From Alphaproteobacteria bacterium (GTDB lineage Bacteria > Pseudomonadota > Alphaproteobacteria > Rhizobiales > Methyloligellaceae): 64,000 nt of DNA. Made by a program: the position numbers and the translations under genes. The notes under the pieces were generated by a model. That model was not told the origin of the DNA. It worked only from the letters and a program-made list of their open reading frames with translations, and made no database searches. Positions 1-8,576 of the stretch are shown here, one piece after another (positions within the stretch are counted from its first letter, which is position 1; the number at the start of each line of letters is the position of its first letter). The stretch is from assembly GCA_016869535.1 (NCBI GenBank), contig VGDX01000003.1, positions 1 to 64,000 on the forward strand, in the 5' to 3' direction.

Positions 1-221
1 TTCGTGCCTGCCCTGGCAGCGTGGCCGTCTGCGCGCACTCAAACCGCTCCGACGGCCACGATCCCGCTGGCGCCCAGGACGCCGCTAAACTAACATTGCA
101 ACTGGACCACTCGATGGGGGCAGGTCACCACCGCGCCTGGTACGAAATATCGGTCAGGTCACAGGCATTGTACGACAACGTAAACAGAACCCTATTCGTG
201 TCAAAAAGGAACGCTGCTGCT

Positions 222-749
222 GTGCGCCTGAAAACCTGCTTATCTCCTACGGGCCTTGCAATAGCCTTCTTTTTCGCAGGAGCCGGATTGGGCTTCGCCT
301 TCGATAAGGCGAAGCTAGATACTTTTCTCACGACCAACGCCTGCAAGTACTGTGATCTCACCGGAGCCGACCTGAGCGGGCGAGATATGCGGGGCGCAGA
401 CCTGCAAAATGCACAGCTCGGCGAGGCCAATCTGAGCGGAGCGGACCTTTCCACGCTAGCGATGGAAAAGCGCACCCAGCCGTCAAACCTCGAAAGTGCC
501 AACTTGCGAGGTGCCAATCTTTCTAATGCTAACTTGGCAAAGGCCGCTGCGGCACGCGTATATCTGCGCGAAGCCAACCTTACAGGTGCCGACCTTTCTG
601 GGGCCGATCTGTCACATGCCAACCTGCAGGATGCCAATCTGGCTAAGGCGATGCTCGATGGTACACGCCTCGGAGGGGCGAAGTTCTGCGGGACCATCAT
701 GCCCGATGGCTCTACCAACGACTCTGGGTGTCAACCACCCAGTCAATAG
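222..749 (+). CDS. Pentapeptide-repeat secreted protein
   Basis: The 175-residue product starts with a basic N-terminus and a hydrophobic segment (LAIAFFFAGAGLGFAF) that looks like a signal peptide or anchor. It is followed by about 14 degenerate A(D/N)LXX pentapeptides (ADLSG, ANLSG, ANLRG, ANLSN, ADLSH and similar) in two blocks. Such repeats fold as a right-handed quadrilateral beta helix and usually mediate protein contacts; no enzymatic role is implied. I chose the GTG at 222 because AAGGA lies 11 bases upstream and the signal-like segment follows directly; the frame is open upstream to position 21, but that extension has no such features. Two Cys pairs (CKYC near the start of the repeats, plus two near the C-terminus) suggest an oxidising compartment. 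The 3' end overlaps the convergent gene by 7 bases. Confidence 0.75.
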   Translation: MRLKTCLSPTGLAIAFFFAGAGLGFAFDKAKLDTFLTTNACKYCDLTGADLSGRDMRGADLQNAQLGEANLSGADLSTLAMEKRTQPSNLESANLRGANLSNANLAKAAAARVYLREANLTGADLSGADLSHANLQDANLAKAMLDGTRLGGAKFCGTIMPDGSTNDSGCQPPSQ

Positions 750-1264
750 CCAGCAAATTCAGCGAACACCTCTTTGTCTCGCTTATAGCCAGCCTTCATT
801 TCATTCGGTGTGATATCGCCTTTGCCGTAATAGGCACATCGCAGTGCTACATCCTTAGCGTTCGCGCTGCCGTGAAGGACAAAAGCATTGTTCACAAACC
901 CGCGTCCATAGAGCGCCGCAACGAGGCAACGGAACTCATCCTTTATGGGAAGCGAGGTAAAGCGTCCTTCGATTGGTTTGCCGTCTGACCGGTCATCAAG
1001 CGTCGCCCACCGAGCGAGAACGTGGTCGATTTTGTCAGGGATGGCGACTTGCTCACGGGCGAGGGTATCTAGAAGATCGTATAACGGCCAGATCCAGTGT
1101 TGATTGCGTTTGACGAGGACGGTTTCAAGCCGGTCGTCCCTGCCGAGCAGTTCGCCTTTAGCCCTCTCACTGTGCTTTTTGAGTTCCTGAAATACGACTT
1201 CGGGGCTCGCCAAGAACAAGCGAGCCTCCTGCGTGAGTTGATCCTGTTGCTCTCCCCAAAGCAT
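743..1264 (-). CDS. Conserved hypothetical protein
   Basis: This 173-residue soluble protein has no signal peptide or membrane segment. It is rich in charged residues, with an N-terminal region predicted as amphipathic helix (residues 10-40) and a C-terminal half with a CAYYGKGDITPNEM-like segment. I do not recognise a catalytic motif or a Pfam family with confidence, although the C-terminal segment resembles hypothetical proteins common in Rhizobiales. It stands alone, convergent with the pentapeptide-repeat gene and divergent from the small lipoprotein gene. Composition is ordinary coding sequence. Function unknown. Confidence 0.6.
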   Translation of the reverse strand: MLWGEQQDQLTQEARLFLASPEVVFQELKKHSERAKGELLGRDDRLETVLVKRNQHWIWPLYDLLDTLAREQVAIPDKIDHVLARWATLDDRSDGKPIEGRFTSLPIKDEFRCLVAALYGRGFVNNAFVLHGSANAKDVALRCAYYGKGDITPNEMKAGYKRDKEVFAEFAGY

Positions 1265-1384
1265 TTCGGGCCATCCCGTTCTGAGGGCTACACTGTAGCT
1301 TGGTGAGGGTTAAGTCAAAGCCTCAAGACGGAGCAATCTCGGCTGGCCTACATTGTGCTACCGTCAGGGCAGCGTGGGGAGGCC

Positions 1385-1576
1385 ATGACCGGGATTGTGT
1401 TGCTCGGTGTCCTGCTGGTGGCAGGCTGTCAGTATAGTGTCTTTGCTCGGCCTGAAATTGTTTATTCCACTCCTACGACCGTCGGCGTGCGCTACGTCGC
1501 TGTTGGCATTCAGAGCCGAAATAATGAAACTCAGGCCATGCAACTTATCGCTCAGCATTGCGGGGGGGCGCTTTGA
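1385..1576 (+). pseudogene. Small lipoprotein, probably frameshifted at a G7 tract
   Basis: The ORF encodes a classic lipoprotein signal: a hydrophobic stretch ending in the lipobox LVAGC, then about 45 residues ending AMQLIAQHCGGAL. A GGGGAGG ribosome site lies just 2 bases upstream of the ATG, so a start at GTG 1355 is also possible. The reading frame stops right after a run of seven G (1562-1568). With six G the frame reads HCGGRFDGPK; the third frame downstream carries TTIDAVW. Both pieces resemble the C-terminus of small rhizobial lipoproteins of the form (Q/E)HCGG(R/T)(F/Y)...TTVDAxC, so I infer that one or two indels truncated the C-terminus. Function unknown. Confidence 0.45.
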
Positions 1577-1701
1577 CGGGCCGAAATGAAAGCGGCGCAG
1601 CGGGGAGGACGACCATCGACGCGGTCTGGGTTCGATGAATCTGGATTAGCGGGAGTGGCAATGAATCTTGGTGTATGGCCCTACCCCTGATTTTGCCGCA
1701 A

Positions 1702-1860
1702 TCAGCCACTCGCCAACATGCTAGCGATAGACTTTGCCGCGTAAGGATTACCACGCTCATTTAGGAAGCCTTGCGCTGCCAGTTCACTTGCAACCCCACG
1801 CAACGACAATTGCCCAGCCTTGAGGCGCTTGCGCCGCTTCTGCCGGTGTGCTCGTTGCCG
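1702..1860 (-). pseudogene. C-terminal remnant of a large serine recombinase
   Basis: The frame ends in a segment of about 40 residues (LSLRGVASELAAQGFLNERG, then NPYAAKSIASMLAS) that matches the C-terminal recombinase domain of large serine resolvases, where a pattern such as LSLRxIAxELxxRGxxxxRGxxW...V..ML is typical. Nothing resembling the catalytic N-terminal resolvase domain is present upstream, so this is a relic. It overlaps the 3' part of a small membrane-protein ORF in another frame. It is evidence of past integration or excision activity here. Confidence 0.5.
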
Positions 1861-2002
1861 CGTTGATAGCAGTGGCCAGCGTAGTGACGCCGACGGTCGT
1901 TCCGATCGTGGTTCCCACCGCGCTGAGGCACCAAAACACAACAATCGCGATGGCCGCAATAGTTTGAGTTAATACCTTTCCTAAGGTTAGCAGGCGATCC
2001 AT
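1784..2002 (-). CDS. Small membrane protein (72 aa), 3' end built on recombinase relic
   Basis: The ATG at 2002 has a good AAAGGAG site 9 bases upstream, better than the in-frame ATG at 2020, which lies within the ribosome-site region. The product has a hydrophobic segment (TIAAIAIVVFWCLSAVG) followed by an Ala/Thr-rich region, so it should be a single-span inner-membrane or exported peptide. The last 20 or so codons overlap the recombinase remnant in another frame, which suggests that the present C-terminus arose after truncation of something longer. No family recognised. Confidence 0.35.
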   Translation of the reverse strand: MDRLLTLGKVLTQTIAAIAIVVFWCLSAVGTTIGTTVGVTTLATAINAATSTPAEAAQAPQGWAIVVAWGCK

Positions 2003-2157
2003 AGCCCACACTCCTTTCATTTCGCATCTTGCAGCTAAACCCGGACAGGTCCTGGACAGTTCCGGTTCTCCAAGGGCTCGAACTCGTGCTGTGTCCGCTT
2101 TATAAGAGACACTGTTTCTTCAGTAAGGATAATTTGCTTCCAAAGGAGGCATTGGAT

Positions 2158-2646
2158 ATGCACATCCTGCTCTTCGTTGCTCTCGTCACCTGTGGCCTGC
2201 CACTCGGTCTTGCCGTCGCCGAACCGGCGATCATCGGCGAGCTCGACGGCCAGGACGTCGTCACCGTGCGCGGCGTGGAACTCGGCAAGGGAAAGCAAGA
2301 CTTGCCATTCTTCCCGGGCATCTCCGGCAAGACTGCGGGCGCCGAGGGCCTGTCTCTGTCGATGGTGGTCATCCCCCCTGGAAGCTCGGCCAAGCCCCAT
2401 ATCCACAACGGCTTCGAGTCGGCCATCTATCTTATCAAGGGGCGGGTCGAAACCCGCTACGGCGATGGGCTCTCGCGGAGTGTCGTCAACGAATCCGGCG
2501 ATTTCATCTTCATTCCGCCGGACGTGCCGCATCAGCCCATCAATCTCAGCGAAACCGAAGCTGCGGTCGCTATTGTCGCGCGCAACGATCCCGACGAGCA
2601 GGAGCACGTGATCCTGCTTCCCGAGTCTGGCGCCTCGGACGACTGA
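2158..2646 (+). CDS. Secreted cupin-domain protein
   Basis: The ATG at 2158 follows an AAAGGAGG ribosome site by 9 bases, so I reject the longer frame from 2029. The 162-residue protein begins with a signal peptide (ILLFVALVTCGLPLGLAVA). A single cupin_2 beta-barrel follows: metal-ligand motif PHIHNGFESAIYLIKGRVE (residues about 80-100) and a second motif ending PPDVPHQP. These provide the three-His/one-Glu metal site of small cupins. Substrate cannot be inferred. It stands alone, convergent with the dinB pseudogene. Confidence 0.8.
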   Translation: MHILLFVALVTCGLPLGLAVAEPAIIGELDGQDVVTVRGVELGKGKQDLPFFPGISGKTAGAEGLSLSMVVIPPGSSAKPHIHNGFESAIYLIKGRVETRYGDGLSRSVVNESGDFIFIPPDVPHQPINLSETEAAVAIVARNDPDEQEHVILLPESGASDD

Positions 2647-2705
2647 AAAGGCGACTTTGCGGAATCTGGCGGCGCAAGCCAACGGCCCGCGCTAATCTCT
2701 CCGCT

Positions 2706-3926
2706 CTAGTCCAGCTTGAGATCGTCCGGACAGTCAACAGTCGGTGCCAAACGCATCCCGGGAGTCTGGGCGAGGTCATTGGCGCGGTGCACGACGTCAG
2801 GGCCGAAGCGCGCGGCAAGGCGATCGATGGCCAACTCCAAGCGGCGTTGCCGGGCGTGGGTGCCGAAAAGATCGAACTGGACCCGATAATCGAAGCCACC
2901 AAGCGGAAGGGACCAGGATCGTTAAACTCGTCGAGGAGCTCGACAGCAACCGAGTAAAGTCTCTCGGTGACGTCCGTGGGCTCGCTAAGCCGGTGCTGAC
3001 GGGTCAAGATCCGAAACTGCGTGGTCTTGAGCTTTACACCTATACCATAGGCCACGTAGCGCTTCTGCCTGAGCCGTCGTCCGACGGCCTCGGCCGACCG
3101 CCGCAGGTGAAGTTTGAGGTCCGCCTTCTGGCTAACATCCGTTTCGAGCGTGTGTTCTGATCCGATGCTCTTGAAGGATCGCCGTCCCTGGACTGGCCGA
3201 GGATCTTCGGCCCGTGCCAGAGCATGGAAATGAAGGCCGATCTTCCCGAGTTTCGTGACAAAGGACCTTTGGGTCGATGGCAGCCACGTCACCGATGGTC
3301 TGGAGGCCCATCTGGTGAAGGCGCACTTCGGTCTTGGGACCGGCGCCCCACAACCAACAGATGGGAAGCGGTGCCAGCCAGGCCTTGGCTTGATCCGGCG
3401 GAACCACCGCCAAGCCGTCCGGCTTTCTGCGCGCACTGGCCACCTTGGCCACGTACTTGGTTGCCGACACGCCGACTGATGCTGTCAGGCCATGTGTGGC
3501 TTCACGAACCGCATCCTTCAATCGGCGCCCGATGGATTGAGGATCGCCAAAGAGTCGCTCTGAACCGGTCATATCGAGGAAGGCTTCGTCGAGGCTGAGC
3601 GTTTCGACCTCGGGCGAAAAGTCGGAGAATACCCGCATTATCGTCCGGGAAATTTCCTGGTAGCGATCGAAACGGGGAGGGATCATCAGCGCCTTCGGGC
3701 ACAGGCGTTTTGCCCGGGCCATCGGCATCGCGCTGCCGACACCATAGGGGCGAGCTTCGTAGCTGGCCGTCAGCACCACCCCGCGATTACTGGACGACCC
3801 GACCAGGATCGGTCTGCCGCGCAGCGCAGGATCATCGAGCTGCTCAACCGCCGCGTACAACGCATCCATGTCGGCGTGAGCGACAACCCGTGGCCAAGCC
3901 TTCTCTGAGCGAATCATCGCAAGCAA
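2706..3926 (-). pseudogene. dinB: DNA polymerase IV (DinB), two frameshifts
   Basis: Y-family translesion polymerase. The N-terminal frame shows the catalytic palm motifs HADMDALYAAVEQ and SLDEAFLDMTG and the helix-hairpin-helix region, then derails near 3255-3275 (after GDVAAIDPK). The second frame continues with VTKLGKIGLHFHALA, IGSEHTLETDVS and the little-finger domain to about 2925. The third frame supplies FDYRVQFDLFG...RFGPDVVHRANDL and ends at 2706. Summed over the three frames the gene has the usual length of about 405 residues, so little sequence is missing. Either the gene has died recently or these are two base-call errors. If dead, translesion synthesis would have to come from another polymerase. 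Confidence 0.85.
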
Positions 3927-4051
3927 AGTCTAGACCACTGTCCGAGGACCGTCGGGTAATTTTCGGATTGCGCCGGCGCAAACGGCGCGCCAAACCAGAC
4001 GAACGACATTTGGCGATCACACGCGTCATTTGCTCGCTTCAAAATCTGAAG

Positions 4052-4150
4052 CTAATGCGGGGGTCCAGCTGTCGAACGTAAAGCGTAACCCAGCAGCAAG
4101 AGGCCCAGGGAAAGCAACGCGGCAGACAGGCTTGGAAAAATATGCGCCAT
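4052..4150 (-). CDS. Possible 32-aa hydrophobic peptide
   Basis: A short ORF encodes one hydrophobic helix (AALLSLGLLLLGYAL) with a short polar tail. It lies just downstream of the hypothetical secreted-protein gene on the same strand. There is no good ribosome-binding site. Kept only because it is the sole coding-like element between dinB and the next gene (3927-4175); it may be chance. Confidence 0.2.
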   Translation of the reverse strand: MAHIFPSLSAALLSLGLLLLGYALRSTAGPPH

Positions 4151-4175
4151 TGAATGCTTCGGTATGACCGAGATT

Positions 4176-4715
4176 CTAGATTTCGCTCGGGTCAAACAAG
4201 CAGCGGAGCGTATAGTTGGTGCCCGGGATGGTCCCCTGACAGTCCGGCATGTGCCAGCCGATGGTCTTGCCTGAAGCATTGACCATCCTTGTAGGGCAGC
4301 CGATCTTCACCACCGACCAGTTCTTATGCGAAGCCTCCCATATCGGCGCATATGACATCGCTACGACCGCGCAAGTGCCGAAGTTGGAGAAGTTCGAAGT
4401 GCTATCCAGCGGAGCCATGCTATTCGAGGCTGACACGGCATCAACTAACGGTTCAATCACCCGCATGCATTCAAGCGGCACACGTAGCTCGATATTGCGC
4501 CAATCGGCGGCAGCCCCTGCTCGATCATGGGATTTCTGATCGACCCGGCAAGCTATGATTACGATCGACTGCGGGGGTTTCACATCGGCAAATGCCGCAG
4601 GTCTGAACAATGCGGACACGGCCAAAATGCCGACAGCGATCGCAAGAACACGACCCACAACTCGGCTTACGTTGATCTTCCGAGGTGACTGGCCTTCGTT
4701 GGTATTTTCTAGCAT
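4176..4715 (-). CDS. Secreted or anchored conserved hypothetical protein
   Basis: The 179-residue product has a basic N-terminus, a hydrophobic segment (VLAIAVGILAVSALF) and then AFADVKPP, which fits a signal peptide cleaved after AFA. The mature part carries four Cys (ACRVDQ, LECMRV, GTCAVV, GCPTRM) plus two more near the C-terminus (PDCQG, LRCLF), suggesting disulphides. The SIVIIACRVDQ and AADWRNIELRV segments resemble small exported proteins of rhizobia. No enzymatic motif. Monocistronic. Confidence 0.65.
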   Translation of the reverse strand: MLENTNEGQSPRKINVSRVVGRVLAIAVGILAVSALFRPAAFADVKPPQSIVIIACRVDQKSHDRAGAAADWRNIELRVPLECMRVIEPLVDAVSASNSMAPLDSTSNFSNFGTCAVVAMSYAPIWEASHKNWSVVKIGCPTRMVNASGKTIGWHMPDCQGTIPGTNYTLRCLFDPSEI

Positions 4716-5086
4716 GCGTGAATTAAGTCATTATTTGTCGGCATGGGCAATATCAAACTTTGTCCGCGATAAGCTCTCGTGGAACTTTCCAACAGGCCCC
4801 TGTGCCGTCAGTCCCCAATTTTCCGGCGCTTATGCGACCTTGGCCCGGCGATGTGGTTCCCGACGCCAATGCTCGGCGGGACTTTCATGCAGCCCTGATT
4901 GCGGCAAAGGCTTAGGACAGGCTGTTCGACCCGCTCTGCCGGGGCGGTTCAGGATGCCCGGGTATTTGCCCGGATCATCGATGCGGCGCTGGTGAGGCAG
5001 GTCCTGTCCCTGCAGCGACTTTGCCATGACGCATCGCCCGCCGCGACCCTAATCACGAAGCACTGTTAAATAGGCGCAGGACTTTT
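4716..5086. other. Gene-free stretch
   Basis: No ORF with coding character on either strand, no tRNA and no recognisable repeat. It separates the hypothetical secreted-protein gene from the 3' end of the cfa operon and may hold the former's promoter. Nothing specific seen. Confidence 0.5.
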
Positions 5087-6340
5087 TTAAAGTTCGCGCG
5101 AAATCTGGTAGAGGGCAACGTCGAGCGCCCCGGTACGGAACCCAGCTTCACAATAGGCGAGATAATAATTCCACATTCGTCTGAAGCTGTCGGCGTCACG
5201 GAGTGCTTCTGCCGGCGTGGCGTTCGCGCGGGAAAAGCGCGCGCGCCACTCTGCAAGGGTCCGGGCATAACTCGCGCTAAACCGTTCAACCAAGTGGAGT
5301 TTGAGTCCCGTTGCCGAAAGCTGGCGCAGGATCGCTGTGTTGGTCGGCAGCAGGCCGCCGGGAAAGATGTAGCGTTGTATAAAATCCGGGCGACTGCGGT
5401 AATCGTCGAACCGTGACTCCTCGATGGTGATAACCTGCAGAACGGCCCTGCCGCCGGGGACCAGTGAGTCGTGCAGCTTTCGAAAGAACATGGGCCAATA
5501 AGCCTCTCCAGCTGCTTCTAGCATCTCAATCGAAATGATCGCGTCGAACTTTTCATGGACAGTCCGGTAGTCCTGCAGCCTGATGGTCGCACGCTCACCG
5601 ACTCCGGATCGCCGCAAACGCTCGCGTGCGAAGGTGAGTTGCTCATTGGATAGCGTGATGCCGGTTACGCGGCAGCCTTGGTGCACCGCGAGTCGCTCAG
5701 CAAGCGCGCCCCAGCCGCAGCCGATTTCGAGAACGTGATCGCTGGGCTTGGCACCGAGAAGCGCGATTGCGCGATCCAGCTTGGCGATTTGCGCCTGTTC
5801 GAGCGTTAGGCCGGGGTCGGCGTAAAGCGCGGACGAGTAGTTCATGTCACGGTCCAGCCAGGACGCATAGAACGCATTACCGAGATCGTAATGGGCCTCG
5901 ATGTTGCGCCGGCTGCCCCTGAGGCTGTTTGCCCGGGCGCGATGGCGCAGGCGGCTGGCCAGTCTCGCGCCGGACAGGCCCTGCCATGCCGGCTCCAATG
6001 CGGTTTCGTTACGCAGCAGAAGCTCCAGCAAGGTCGCGAGATTCGCTGTGGACCAATCGCCCGCCATATAAGATTCTGCGAAGCCCAAATCGCCCTTACG
6101 CATCAGCCGACCGAGCGCACGCCAGCGATACAAGGTCAATCGGCTTTCCAAACCACAATCGGCCCCGCGGAATTCGACCGTGGCGCCCGAGGGAAGTTCT
6201 ATCGCGAGCGTGCCCTGCTCAAGCCGGCCGAGCAGCCGGGTCAGCAGCAGCGATCCCATGGAGTCCAAGCCTATTCGGCGGAGCGGCGGCCTCCGCCCCA
6301 TTGCCGGCGGTCGCATGGCATCAGCGCTGTCCCAGCTCAT
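5087..6340 (-). CDS. cfa: Cyclopropane-fatty-acyl-phospholipid synthase
   Basis: 417 residues, the usual length. It transfers a methylene group from S-adenosylmethionine to cis double bonds of membrane phospholipids. Visible are an N-terminal domain (LLTRLLGRLEQGTLAIELP, MRKGDLGFAESYMAGDW), the AHYDLGN segment, the SAM-binding glycine loop VLEIGCGWGALAE and the IISIEMLEAAGEAYW active-site region, ending with the QRYIFPGG and YYLAYCEAGF signatures. The start at 6340 overlaps the stop of the DUF1365 gene as ATGA, which argues against the longer frame from 6514. Last gene of a three-gene operon with the FAD protein and DUF1365. Confidence 0.93.
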   Translation of the reverse strand: MSWDSADAMRPPAMGRRPPLRRIGLDSMGSLLLTRLLGRLEQGTLAIELPSGATVEFRGADCGLESRLTLYRWRALGRLMRKGDLGFAESYMAGDWSTANLATLLELLLRNETALEPAWQGLSGARLASRLRHRARANSLRGSRRNIEAHYDLGNAFYASWLDRDMNYSSALYADPGLTLEQAQIAKLDRAIALLGAKPSDHVLEIGCGWGALAERLAVHQGCRVTGITLSNEQLTFARERLRRSGVGERATIRLQDYRTVHEKFDAIISIEMLEAAGEAYWPMFFRKLHDSLVPGGRAVLQVITIEESRFDDYRSRPDFIQRYIFPGGLLPTNTAILRQLSATGLKLHLVERFSASYARTLAEWRARFSRANATPAEALRDADSFRRMWNYYLAYCEAGFRTGALDVALYQISREL

Positions 6341-7128
6341 AAGTGTCCCCGGACAATACGTGGCGGAGGCGAGGTAACCGGTTCGTCGGGGGGAGGCGGA
6401 TGGTTGTGCAGACGGATCCCCTTGAGCCAGAGACGGAGCGCTTCCCAATGAATGCCGAGCGTGACTTTTAGCTGGACCAAGGGATGGGTAGCCAAGACGC
6501 GAATCAACTGCCAATCGGTCAACGGTCTTCGAACACCGCTCAAAGTGGCGACGATGATCGTGCCGCTCTCATCCGAACCCCGAACCGTGATCGCCGTCCG
6601 CCGACCGGGCTGAGCCACAGTGAAGTCGTAGCGCATGTTCATCCCCAGAAACGGGGACACGTAAAATCGTTTGTTGCAATGCTGTTTGACGGGGTCGGAT
6701 CCGGTCGAGCTGGCGCCGATCAGGTAGCTGTGGCGCTCGCCAAAAGTGTTGTTCACCTCGTAAACGAGTGCGGCGAGAGCACCGTCCTGCTTATAACAAA
6801 AATAGACACTCAGTGGGTTGAACACATAGCCGAGCAGGCGCGGCATCGCCAGCAGCCTGATCGGTCCTTCGCCGATATCGATGCCTGCCTTGGCCAAGTG
6901 CTCTTGAAGATGGGATCGAAGCGCACCGCTGCCTGAGCCATGGTCGGCGTCGTAAAAGCTAAAAATGTTGAGCCGGTTACGCGAAAAGACCGCCAGTCGT
7001 GCCGCAATGGCGTCGATCTCGTCAAGGTCGAGCAGAAGCCACCAGGCGCGATAAGCCAGCGAGTGACGCCGAGGCCGCAGGCGGTGGTGGGTGACGCGGC
7101 CCACATAAAGTGCTGACCCTGAGGTCAT
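6337..7128 (-). CDS. DUF1365 family protein
   Basis: 263 residues, cytoplasmic. The LYVGRVTHHRLRPRRHSLAYR opening, LLGYVFNPLSVYFCY and NTFGERHSYL segments are typical of DUF1365. These proteins almost always sit between an FAD-dependent amine-oxidase-like protein and a cyclopropane synthase, as here, and are presumed to act in fatty-acid modification; the biochemical role is not established. The start overlaps the upstream stop (ATGA) and the stop overlaps the next start (ATGA), so the three genes are translationally coupled. Confidence 0.88.
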   Translation of the reverse strand: MTSGSALYVGRVTHHRLRPRRHSLAYRAWWLLLDLDEIDAIAARLAVFSRNRLNIFSFYDADHGSGSGALRSHLQEHLAKAGIDIGEGPIRLLAMPRLLGYVFNPLSVYFCYKQDGALAALVYEVNNTFGERHSYLIGASSTGSDPVKQHCNKRFYVSPFLGMNMRYDFTVAQPGRRTAITVRGSDESGTIIVATLSGVRRPLTDWQLIRVLATHPLVQLKVTLGIHWEALRLWLKGIRLHNHPPPPDEPVTSPPPRIVRGHL

Positions 7129-8468
7129 TGGCCGTGCTCGATCGCCGGCAAAACACGATCGTCTTTGTCCGGCGTCGCGGCCTCTTTCCATGGTCGGCAG
7201 ACAGCTCCAAGAGCCTCGGCGGTAGCGAGGCCAGAGCGCAGCCCGTCCTCATGAAATCCGGAGCCGAAATAAGAACCGCAAAACCAAGTGCTGCGCTTGC
7301 CTTGAAGCGTTGCGAGTCTTGCTTGCGCGCGGAGAGCCTCAGCGTCGAAGATCGGATGCTCATAGACGCCGCTCCAGTGGACAGTCTCCGGAGCGGGCTC
7401 GCGATACGGGTTGAGCGTAACGAAAAAATTCTGCTGACCGTCGAGCCCCTGGAGCCGGTTCATCCAATAGGTGACCGAGAGCGATTCCCCGCTGTCGTCA
7501 CTCGTGCCGAGATAGTTCCAACTCGACCAGACCGGCTTCCGCTTTGGCATCAGCCGCGCGTCGCTGTGAAGGACAGCATGATTGCGGCTATAGCGGAATA
7601 CACCAAGCAGCCGCCGCTCGTCGGCGGATGCATCGGCGAGCAGGGCGAGCGCCTGGTCGGCATGGGTCCCAATCAACACATGCTGGTAACAGATTGAGTG
7701 TCCGCGACTGTCCTCGACGGTGACGCCATCCTGCTGGCGGTGAATGGCGACCGCGCCACATTGAAGGTGGATCTGGCCCAGTAATTGCTCGGCGAGCTTC
7801 GCTACGTAGGTTTTGCTGCCGCCAACGACTGTGCGCCAGACCGGCCGGTCGCGCAGTTTTAGCAGGCCGTGTTGATCGAAGAAGCGAATGAACGCAGCTG
7901 CGGGATATTCGCGCAAGGCATCGGGCGGCGCCGACCAGATCGCGCCGGCCATCGGCAAGAGGTGCCTGCGGACAAAGCTGCTGCCGAACCCTCCCTTAAG
8001 CAAGTAATCATCAAGCGTCATGCCCGAGCGGGCAAGGGCAGGGAGATCCTCGGGCGCCCGCCGGTAGAAGCGGCGTATGCCCCGCAGCATCGACCAAAAT
8101 TCCGGCCGGAACAGGTTCTTCTTCTGTGCAAACAGGCTAGCCAAACTGTTTCCCGCATATTCGAACCCGCCCTCGCCGAGGGAGACGGCGAACGACATGT
8201 TGGAGGATTTGGTCGTAACGTCAAGATACTGAAATAGCGCTTCTAGATTAGGGTAGTTGACAGTATTATAGACGATGAAGCCTGTGTCGATCGGAATGCT
8301 GCCTCCGGCAGTGTGAATCTCGACCGTGTTGGAGTGGCCGCCAAGCCGACATGCCTTTTCGTACACGGTCACGTTGTGGCGCTGCGATAGTAGCCATGCG
8401 GCGGAAAGTCCGGAGATGCCAGTGCCGATTACTGCGATGTTGAGGCGCGCTCTGCCCGTCTGTGCCAT
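7125..8468 (-). CDS. FAD-dependent amine-oxidase-like oxidoreductase
   Basis: 447 residues. The N-terminal dinucleotide-binding fold IAVIGTGISGLSAAWLL and the following VYEKACRLGGHSNTVEI (residues 12-50) identify an FAD protein of the protoporphyrinogen-oxidase/amine-oxidase superfamily. C-terminal segments WFCGSYFGSGFHEDG...GLATAEALG complete the FAD site. Members next to DUF1365 and cfa are predicted to modify unsaturated or cyclopropane fatty acids; the substrate is unproven. First gene of the operon, divergent from the DUF1295 gene. The ATG sits after a GGGGAGAGC ribosome site. Confidence 0.88.
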   Translation of the reverse strand: MAQTGRARLNIAVIGTGISGLSAAWLLSQRHNVTVYEKACRLGGHSNTVEIHTAGGSIPIDTGFIVYNTVNYPNLEALFQYLDVTTKSSNMSFAVSLGEGGFEYAGNSLASLFAQKKNLFRPEFWSMLRGIRRFYRRAPEDLPALARSGMTLDDYLLKGGFGSSFVRRHLLPMAGAIWSAPPDALREYPAAAFIRFFDQHGLLKLRDRPVWRTVVGGSKTYVAKLAEQLLGQIHLQCGAVAIHRQQDGVTVEDSRGHSICYQHVLIGTHADQALALLADASADERRLLGVFRYSRNHAVLHSDARLMPKRKPVWSSWNYLGTSDDSGESLSVTYWMNRLQGLDGQQNFFVTLNPYREPAPETVHWSGVYEHPIFDAEALRAQARLATLQGKRSTWFCGSYFGSGFHEDGLRSGLATAEALGAVCRPWKEAATPDKDDRVLPAIEHGQ

Positions 8469-8576
8469 GGCGCTCTCCCCTCGATTACTAGGTTCGGATC
8501 CGGAACCACTGCTTTTGCGTCTCGATGCGCCGGTGGCGACTATCTTTGTTGCCCAAAAACCAAAGGCGCAAGCGGA
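8469..8576. promoter_or_regulatory. Divergent promoter region of the lipid-modification block
   Basis: The 108-bp space between two divergent operons must hold both promoters. It contains an inverted repeat at 8491-8507 (GGTTC, 7 bases, GAACC) lying 23 bases upstream of the leftward start. I could not place a convincing sigma-70, EcfG or RpoE-type -35/-10 pair, so the operator is only a suggestion. Confidence 0.35.
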
